Shown here: positions 45,319 to 50,460 of the stretch, piece after piece
Layout of the letters: each line of letters starts with the position of its first letter
Position numbering within the stretch: position 1 is the first letter of the stretch
Origin: Lysobacterales bacterium
GTDB taxonomy: Bacteria > Pseudomonadota > Gammaproteobacteria > Xanthomonadales > Xanthomonadaceae
DNA length: 50,460 bases
Reading direction: 5' to 3'
Assembly (NCBI GenBank): GCA_015655355.1
Contig: JAATFG010000003.1
Span: 1-50,460, forward strand
The notes under the pieces: generated by a model
The model's database searches: none
What the model was told of the DNA's origin: nothing
What the model saw: only the letters and a program-made list of their open reading frames with translations
Translations under genes and position numbers: made by a program

Positions 45319-46392
45319 GTGACTGCAAAGAAGCCCGCCAAGAAGACGGCCGCCAAGGCCACCAAGACCACCACCGCGAAGAAGCCTGCGGCCGCCAAGA
45401 AGCCTGCTGTCAGCAAGCCTGCCGCCAAGCCCGGATCGAAGAAGGCTGCGCCGGCGCCTGCCAAGAAGCCTGTCGCCAAGAAAACCGCCGCGAAGCCGGT
45501 GGCGAAGAAGCCGGCTGCGCCGGCGAAGAAGGCCGTGGCGAGCAAGCCTGCCGCCAAGCCGACCGTGGCGAAAAAGCCGGTGACCAAATCGGCTGCGCCG
45601 ACCAAGCCTGCCGCTGGCAAGTCCGTCGCCGCCAGCAAACCGGCGCCGGTAAAGACGGCGACTGCCGCCAAGACGGCGAAGAAGTCCCCGACGCCTGCTC
45701 CCAAGACCCCCACTCCGGCCCCTGCGCCCGTCAAGGCTGCGACGCCGGCTGCCAAGCCCGCTCCGCATCCCGCACCGGTCGCTGCGGCCACGCATCAAGC
45801 GAAGCCCGTGCCTGCCCCGAATCCGAACATCGCAAAACCCGCCGCTCCCGCCGTCGTCAAGCCTGCCGTCACCAAACCCGTCGGCAAGGTGGCCGTCGCC
45901 GTGAAGAACCCCAAGCCGCCGGCGCCCGCGCCGCGCGGCCCGGTCAAGGTCGTTCCGTACCGGACCGACGAGGCCAGCGGCCGCCCGATCCTGCCGCAGG
46001 GCTACAAGCCCGGCGAGGACGAGGAATACATGAACCCGCTGCAGCTGGAGTATTTCCGCCAGCGCCTGCTGCAGTGGCGTGCCGATCTGGTCGAGGAATC
46101 CAAGCAGACCATCGAGAACCTCAAGGAAGAAGTGCGTGACATCGGCGATGAGGCCGAACGTGCCACCCGCGAAACCGAGAACGCGCTGGAACTGCGCACC
46201 CGCGACCGCTACCGCAAGTTGATCGGCAAGATCGACAGCACGCTCAAGCGCCTGGAAAACGGCGATTACGGCTACAGCGTGGATTCGGGCGAGGAGATCG
46301 GCCTGGTTCGCCTCGAAGCGCGCCTGACCGCCGAACGCACCATCGACGAACAGGAACGCTGGGAACACCTGCAGAAGCAACAGGGTGATTAA
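45319..46392 (+). CDS. dksA: DksA-family RNA polymerase-binding protein with Lys/Ala/Pro-rich N-terminal extension
   Basis: 357 residues from GTG 45319 (AGGGA Shine-Dalgarno upstream). About 210 N-terminal residues consist of Lys-Lys-Pro-Ala-type repeats like the tail of histone H1 or AlgP. The C-terminal 135 residues are DksA: the coiled-coil tip (IGDEAERATRETENALELRTRDRY; acidic D-x-x-D/A-like tip) and LKRLENGDYGYSVDSGEEIG. All four zinc Cys of classical DksA are replaced (S, S, T, E), so the fold must hold without zinc, as in DksA2-type proteins. Modulates rRNA and amino-acid promoters with ppGpp. Confidence 0.93.
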   Translation: MTAKKPAKKTAAKATKTTTAKKPAAAKKPAVSKPAAKPGSKKAAPAPAKKPVAKKTAAKPVAKKPAAPAKKAVASKPAAKPTVAKKPVTKSAAPTKPAAGKSVAASKPAPVKTATAAKTAKKSPTPAPKTPTPAPAPVKAATPAAKPAPHPAPVAAATHQAKPVPAPNPNIAKPAAPAVVKPAVTKPVGKVAVAVKNPKPPAPAPRGPVKVVPYRTDEASGRPILPQGYKPGEDEEYMNPLQLEYFRQRLLQWRADLVEESKQTIENLKEEVRDIGDEAERATRETENALELRTRDRYRKLIGKIDSTLKRLENGDYGYSVDSGEEIGLVRLEARLTAERTIDEQERWEHLQKQQGD

Positions 46393-46487
46393 AGTTTCAT
46401 ATGAAAACATATGGGTTCACAAGGATGTGAATCCCCATGGAATCAATGAGTTGTAGTCTCACTAAGTCCCAAGCCTAATCAGGAAAT

Positions 46488-46510
46488 CCCTCGCTTCGGA
46501 GGGTGTTTTT
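46488..46510 (+). terminator. Probable terminator downstream of dksA
   Basis: CCCTC-(6)-GAGGG stem with GTTTTT after it, about 95 bases past dksA. Two other hairpins lie between (CATATG-AAAA-CATATG at 46398-46413 and GGGTTCACA / TGTGAATCCC near 46412-46436), so the true end of the transcript is uncertain. Confidence 0.5.
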
Positions 46511-46576
46511 CGGGGTTGATTTTGCCTTCCCGCCACTAAGATCGAACGTCGTTGAGGACGTACGAGGTGTGGTGAA

Positions 46577-47845
46577 GTGGCAATAGACAAGTTGAACACA
46601 AACCAGATTCGCAACGCCAAGTGCGGCAAGCACTTCGACGGCGCCGGACTGTTCCTTCAGGTCTCGGCCAATGGCGGTCGCTACTGGCGAATGAAATACC
46701 GCTACGGCGGGCGCGAGAAGCTGATTGCGTTCGGCGTCTATCCTGAAGTGTCGCTGGTGGAGGCGCGCCAACGCCGCGATGAGGCACGTACCTTGCTGCG
46801 CCAAGGCCAGGATCCGGTGATGGCGCGACGTGCGGAACGACGCGAAGCCGTTGCACGCGCCTCCAACAATTTCGAAACCGTCTGCCTGGAATGGGTCAGG
46901 GTGAAGGGCTATCGCTGGTCGGAAGGACACCGGCTCAGTGTCATGTCCCAGATGGAGAACGATGTCTTTCCTCGGCTGGGCTGCACGTCGGTTGCCGAGC
47001 TGACGCCGGCAGATATCCTTTTCACGGTACGTCAGGTGGAGCGGCGAGGTGCTTTCGATTCCGCCGGACGCCTGCTGCAACGGATACGCAGCGTACTGAA
47101 TTACGCGGTTGCCACCGGTCGCCTCGTGTCGAATCCAGCCCGGGATCTGCGGAATGTCCTGATCCCGCCGGAGCGTGGTCAACATGCCGCAATGGCGTTT
47201 GGAGAGGTGGGTGCCTTCCTGGCGACATTGGATCGCTATCCCGGCAATCCCGAGACCCGGATTGCGCTGGAGATGCTCGTGCATACCTTCGTGCGGAGCC
47301 AGGAGGTGCGTCTGGCGCGATGGAATGAGTTCGATCCAGAGGCATGGGATCCGAAAGCGAATGGGCGGAAGTATTGGCGGATACCTGCCGAACGCATGAA
47401 AAAGCGGCGGGAACACGTGGTGCCGCTCTCGCCTCAGGTCCGCGAGTTGTTGGCTCAATTGCACCGGTTCACCGGAAACGGTGAGCTGCTTTTCCCGCAT
47501 CGCAGTGGCGGTGGGCAGGCGATGACGAAGTCCGGTTTGCGCAAGGCCATGGCCTACGCGGGTTTCCAGGGGGAAGCGACAATCCACGGGTTTCGTGCGC
47601 TGGCTTCGACGGAACTCAATGAGCGGGGATTCCATGCCGATGCCATCGAGCGGCAACTGGCCCATGAGGAGGCGAACAAGAGTCGTCGAGCCTACAACCG
47701 GGCCTCGTATCTGGAGGAGCGCTGCAAGATGATGGATGCTTGGTCGGATCTGCTGGCCAGTGAGAAACGGACGGCGGCGATGCTGCTCCGCTTGAAGGAG
47801 GGAGCCATGGCATCCGGGGCCGGGGATGAACTGCCGGGCAACTGA
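46577..47845 (+). CDS. P4-type tyrosine integrase
   Basis: 422 residues. N-terminal DUF4102-like arm-binding domain (LNTNQIRNAKCGKHFDGAG, RYRYGGREKL, GVYPEVSLVEAR), core-binding domain (about 95-195) and catalytic domain with R240, H337-x-x-R340, H363 and Y373 all present, so it looks active. Such integrases insert islands at tRNA or other 3' gene ends; no tRNA is visible, the neighbour is dksA. Base use differs from the core genes to the left. Confidence 0.95.
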   Translation: MAIDKLNTNQIRNAKCGKHFDGAGLFLQVSANGGRYWRMKYRYGGREKLIAFGVYPEVSLVEARQRRDEARTLLRQGQDPVMARRAERREAVARASNNFETVCLEWVRVKGYRWSEGHRLSVMSQMENDVFPRLGCTSVAELTPADILFTVRQVERRGAFDSAGRLLQRIRSVLNYAVATGRLVSNPARDLRNVLIPPERGQHAAMAFGEVGAFLATLDRYPGNPETRIALEMLVHTFVRSQEVRLARWNEFDPEAWDPKANGRKYWRIPAERMKKRREHVVPLSPQVRELLAQLHRFTGNGELLFPHRSGGGQAMTKSGLRKAMAYAGFQGEATIHGFRALASTELNERGFHADAIERQLAHEEANKSRRAYNRASYLEERCKMMDAWSDLLASEKRTAAMLLRLKEGAMASGAGDELPGN

Positions 47846-48017
47846 TTGGCAAAGCTCTCCTCCGGACTCTAGGTAAGGCTGATTTAATCGTTTTTGGCTA
47901 ATTTGTTGAATTTTTAATCCTTTTTGTGTATCTCTAAGCGCCTGTGATGGCATTTCTCCCAAGTTTCGACGTTTTTGTGCGGGCTGAATTGCCTTCCTTC
48001 CTATCAGGAGCGCGCCG
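47846..48017. other. AT-rich upstream region of the Fic gene
   Basis: 172 bases without a gene, with T/A runs such as TTTAATCGTTTTTGGC and TTGAATTTTTAATCC in otherwise GC-rich DNA. Likely holds the Fic promoter and perhaps the end of an int-associated sequence; AGGAG about 9 bases before the Fic ATG is a good Shine-Dalgarno. Confidence 0.6.
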
Positions 48018-49571
48018 ATGAGTGATCTCCCCGCTGACCCCATAGGGGCTGCATGGCTGGCCCGAACCTACGGGGTGGAGCCGATGGGGCGATTGCCCGT
48101 CCTCAGCCAAGTGGGCGGGCGACGCGCGTCGGAGATCAATGAGGGTTTCCGGCTGGAAACGTATCTAGAGATCATGCGGCCTGCGGCTACGCCGGCTGCG
48201 CATCTGCAATTCCACTTGCGCCATGAAGTCCCCCATTTGGAATTCCTGTCCCGTCTGTTTGCGCAGGCCGGCCCTGATTTCGTCCAGGCGTGGATTGCGG
48301 CCGAACCGACGGGGCAGTACGCCCGTCGGGCAGCGTTCCTGTACGAGTGGCTGACCGGCGCCCTGCTGCAGGTGCCGGCGCGATTGGGGGGCAACTACGT
48401 CGATGCGATCGACCCCGCCAAGATGGTGGCCGCCTCGTCCGAGCGTGCGGTGAAGGTGCAGCGTTGGCGGGTGAACGACAACTTGCCGGGCACACGGGAC
48501 TTCTGCCCGATGGTGGTGAAGAACGAGGCCGTTGTACGGGCGGCCGAACTGGACGTATCGGCCCTGTTCGGTGAATTGACCGACGAGTTTGGCGAGGATC
48601 TGCTGATGCGGGCCGCGGCGTGGATGACGCTGCGGGAAAGCCGGGCCAGTTTTGCCATTGAAGGGGAGGCTGATCAGGCGACCCGTGTCCAGCGTTTTGC
48701 AGACGTGATGGCACGACGCACCGGCCAGGGCGAATGGCCGCTGACCGATGCGGCGCTGGCTGAATTGCAACGCGAGATACTCGGTGAGCGGACCACGCTT
48801 GTGCGTTTCGGGATACGACAATCGCCGGTATTCGTGGGTGAGGTGGTACGCTACCAGGAGGTGGTGCATTACGTGGCCCCGGTTGCCGAGGACGTTCCGG
48901 CGATGCTCGATGGATTGCGTGTTTTTCTTGAAAGGACACAGGGGCAATCGCCGGTGATGCGCAGTGCGGTGGCGTCCTTCGGCTTTGTCTACATCCATCC
49001 TCTGGCCGACGGCAACGGGCGCATGCATCGGTTCCTGATCAACGATGTATTGCGACGTGACGGAGTGATTCCTGAGCCGGTAATCCTGCCAGTGTCCGCC
49101 GTCATCACCGACGATGTCGGCGAGCGGCGCGGTTACGAGCGCGTACTGGATCAAATGTCCAAACCCTTGATGCAAGGAGTACGGGAGTACGTGACGTTCG
49201 AGCCTGTGCAGACCACCTACCCGGATGGCGTGGTATCGAACTTCGCTTTCAGTGGCGCCGAGCAGGCCAGGCCGCTATGGCGCTACCCGGACCTCGGCCC
49301 GCATGTGGCGTTCTTGTCCAACATCCTGGCGCGCACGCTGACCGAACAGATGCGCGAGGAATCGCGCTACCTGCGTCGTCATGCGCGGGCACGTGCGGCA
49401 TTGAAAGAGATCGTCGAGATGCCAGATCAACAGGCCGACCGGGTGTTGCGTTCGATCGAGCAGAATCGAGGGGAGCTCAGTAACGTGTTGGCCAAGGAAA
49501 TGCCGGTTTTGCGAGAACCCGGGGTGTGGTCCGATATTGTCGAGGCGGTTGAGTGGGCTTTCCGCGACTAG
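48018..49571 (+). CDS. Fic-domain protein (class II, putative AMPylator)
   Basis: 517 residues. Core motif HPLADGNGRMHRF at 327-339 (consensus HPFxDGNGRxxR), so the catalytic H327 and phosphate-binding R335/R338 are present. The inhibitory motif S211-F-A-I-E215-G216 fits (S/T)xxxE(G/N) and precedes the Fic core, which defines class II auto-inhibited Fic proteins. About 180 N-terminal residues match no domain I know; a C-terminal helical part (from about 440) follows. Such proteins attach AMP (or similar) to Ser/Thr/Tyr of targets. No separate antitoxin gene is seen, as expected for class II. Confidence 0.93.
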   Translation: MSDLPADPIGAAWLARTYGVEPMGRLPVLSQVGGRRASEINEGFRLETYLEIMRPAATPAAHLQFHLRHEVPHLEFLSRLFAQAGPDFVQAWIAAEPTGQYARRAAFLYEWLTGALLQVPARLGGNYVDAIDPAKMVAASSERAVKVQRWRVNDNLPGTRDFCPMVVKNEAVVRAAELDVSALFGELTDEFGEDLLMRAAAWMTLRESRASFAIEGEADQATRVQRFADVMARRTGQGEWPLTDAALAELQREILGERTTLVRFGIRQSPVFVGEVVRYQEVVHYVAPVAEDVPAMLDGLRVFLERTQGQSPVMRSAVASFGFVYIHPLADGNGRMHRFLINDVLRRDGVIPEPVILPVSAVITDDVGERRGYERVLDQMSKPLMQGVREYVTFEPVQTTYPDGVVSNFAFSGAEQARPLWRYPDLGPHVAFLSNILARTLTEQMREESRYLRRHARARAALKEIVEMPDQQADRVLRSIEQNRGELSNVLAKEMPVLREPGVWSDIVEAVEWAFRD

Positions 49572-49599
49572 CTATCTGCAAATGTGCGGGGGGGCATCG

Positions 49600-49624
49600 A
49601 GCGATACTGCTCAGAGCAGTTCGC
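49600..49624. repeat. Hairpin after the Fic gene
   Basis: AGCGATACTGCT and AGCAGTTCGCT pair around CA (one mismatch). It lies 29 bases past the Fic stop and is followed by a further stronger palindrome at 49667. Confidence 0.5.
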
Positions 49625-49666
49625 TAGCAGAGGACGGCAGGTGGCAGGTGAGGGCAATGCGGGGGA

Positions 49667-49718
49667 GCTGGGTAGAAACAACACCCCTTGTAAGTAAGTG
49701 GTGTTGTTTCTACCCAGC
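49667..49718. repeat. Perfect 19-bp inverted repeat with 14-base loop
   Basis: GCTGGGTAGAAACAACACC (49667-49685) and its exact complement (49700-49718) flank CCTTGTAAGTAAGT. No T tract follows. No gene in 49572-49857; the rest of this stretch holds smaller inverted pieces (TAACTCAA near 49784 and TTTGAGTTA near 49833). It could be a small MITE, a structured RNA or a recombination site. Confidence 0.75.
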
Positions 49719-49857
49719 AGACGACCGATAGCGATCCGAAGCAGACATCCAGCAGGAGCTTCAAACCAGGACAGTCCTAGTCCTTAACTCAACCGTCCGT
49801 GGAAACGGAGTAGAGCCGGTGAAAACGGCGCTTTGAGTTAGCTGATGGCGGGGTGGA

Positions 49858-50364
49858 TCAGCTGCGCGTGGGATAGGCGGCTTCGACCCCGGCGAGATGC
49901 TCGGCGCTCATTCCAGCTTCTAGCGCATCCATCCAACCAAGAAACTCATCCCAATTGTTCAGACTAAAGACTCGTACGCCGTAGCGTGACTCCAATCCGA
50001 CGGACGGCTGACGAACCAACTCCGCCATAGGTGTGTCCATGACAAAGGCATCGCAGTAAGGTGCGTACAGAGAGATGTGCTTGATGTCATCGAACACGCC
50101 GCTAAGGCGCTTTCGCGCTTCCAAGCGGTTTGCGTAGGCGCCGCGCTTTACCATGCTTTTCAGCGTGGCAAAGAGTCGCGCGGATAGCCACTCGTGCGGA
50201 ACCTGGGCGAAATGCTCGGACTTGAAGAAGTCGGCGCAACGCTGCAACTGCTCCAGTTCCGGCATGTCTTTGGGTAGATGGTCGCGCATGTATCCCACGA
50301 TGCTGGCCATGATCGGGGATGTAGTCCCCTCGTTTAATCGAGCCAGTTGGAAGTAGAGTTCCAC
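49858..50364 (-). pseudogene. 5'-truncated gene, C-terminal part of an unknown (PIN-like?) protein
   Basis: About 165 residues of open frame without a convincing start: the only upstream start is a GTG (50364) in what looks like IS DNA. SGVFDDIKHISLYAPYCDAF, PSVGLESRYGVRVFSLNN and NNWDEFLGWMDALEAG suggest a nuclease-like end with acidic pairs and an Asp/Asn near the tail. The reading most likely continued upstream and was cut by the IS3 element. Function not assigned; confidence low. Confidence 0.6.
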
Positions 50365-50460
50365 CCGAAGGAGCTCTGCATGAAGAAGTCGCGTTTCACC
50401 GAAGAACAGATCATCCGCATCCTCAAGGAATGCGAAGCCGGCGCGAAGGTCGGGGAGACC
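50348..50460 (+). mobile_element. IS3-family insertion sequence, left end (partial)
   Basis: The orfA start at 50380 and a TGGAAGTAGAGTTCCA-type end upstream fit an IS3-family terminus; the exact base of the end is a guess. The element runs off the window, so the right end and target duplication cannot be seen. Confidence 0.65.
50380..50460 (+). CDS. IS3-family transposase OrfA (5' part)
   Basis: First 27 codons: MKKSRFTEEQIIRILKECEA then GAKVGET, the standard start of the IS3 HTH protein. AAGGAG lies 7 bases before the ATG. OrfB would follow by frameshift outside the window. Confidence 0.9.
   Translation, partial: MKKSRFTEEQIIRILKECEAGAKVGET

Larger units (their letters stand above)
46393..50460. 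mobile_element. Putative genomic island (left part, runs off window)
   Basis: From the end of dksA the G+C content drops and the genes change to accessory type: integrase, Fic protein, truncated gene, IS3 element. The far end and the att sites are outside or not recognised. The boundary next to dksA is inferred. Confidence 0.55.

Noticed and set aside
46412-46436. T-arm-like sequence after dksA suggesting a tRNA
   Set aside because: GGGTTCACA...TGTGAATCCC forms a simple hairpin and lacks the other arms of a tRNA.

Overview
The window is high-GC chromosomal DNA of a gammaproteobacterium. Gene content and order point to the Lysobacterales/Xanthomonadales (Lysobacter, Luteimonas, Thermomonas or a relative). 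The pointers are the ftsH-folP-miaA-hfq-hflX-hflK-hflC-purA neighbourhood, a DksA with a long Lys/Ala/Pro tail and no zinc cysteines, several secreted or lipoprotein peptidases, and the type of intergenic palindromic repeats. This is inference from protein families and layout, not from a database comparison. No rRNA, tRNA or CRISPR array was seen.

Region by region: 1-8.8 kb is a plus-strand housekeeping block: the 3' part of ftsH, a 57-residue glycine-zipper peptide, folP, miaA, hfq, hflX, hflK, hflC and purA. The HflK/HflC partners of FtsH and the Hfq riboregulator thus lie close to ftsH. 8.8-15.1 kb holds a YaeQ-family protein, a secreted GH92 glycosidase, a secreted M1 aminopeptidase and a small VOC protein. 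15.2-19.6 kb holds gcvP behind a tandem glycine riboswitch, an HNH-like protein and a conserved small protein. 19.6-25.4 kb is a minus-strand run: an acetyltransferase coupled to minC, minD and minE, then a small zincin-like protein, a YrbL-like protein and an M2 peptidyl-dipeptidase lipoprotein. 25.5-30 kb carries a DesK/NarL-type two-component pair, a membrane-anchored SRPBCC/effector-binding protein, a DUF423 protein and an AlkA-type glycosylase.

30-34.1 kb contains a VanY-type carboxypeptidase and a compact six-gene minus-strand operon: SPFH membrane protein, 29-residue membrane peptide, ribbon-helix-helix regulator, DUF4177 protein, secreted alpha/beta hydrolase and a PH-like membrane protein. 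Two abutting 11-bp repeats lie in its promoter region, a plausible site for the operon's own regulator. This is the best candidate here for an undescribed functional system. 34.1-45.2 kb returns to core functions (purT, bpt, tesB, rlmKL, pyrC, yidD) mixed with envelope enzymes (EF-hand protein, AmpD-like amidase, M23 peptidase).

After dksA (ends 46392) the base composition falls and accessory DNA begins: a P4-type tyrosine integrase, an AT-rich stretch, a large class II Fic protein, a 286-bp non-coding stretch with strong inverted repeats, a 5'-truncated unknown gene, and the start of an IS3-family element running off the window. This looks like one end of a genomic island next to dksA. Dispersed intergenic palindromes of at least three families occur through the core part; one lies inside the signal-peptide region of the M23 peptidase gene.
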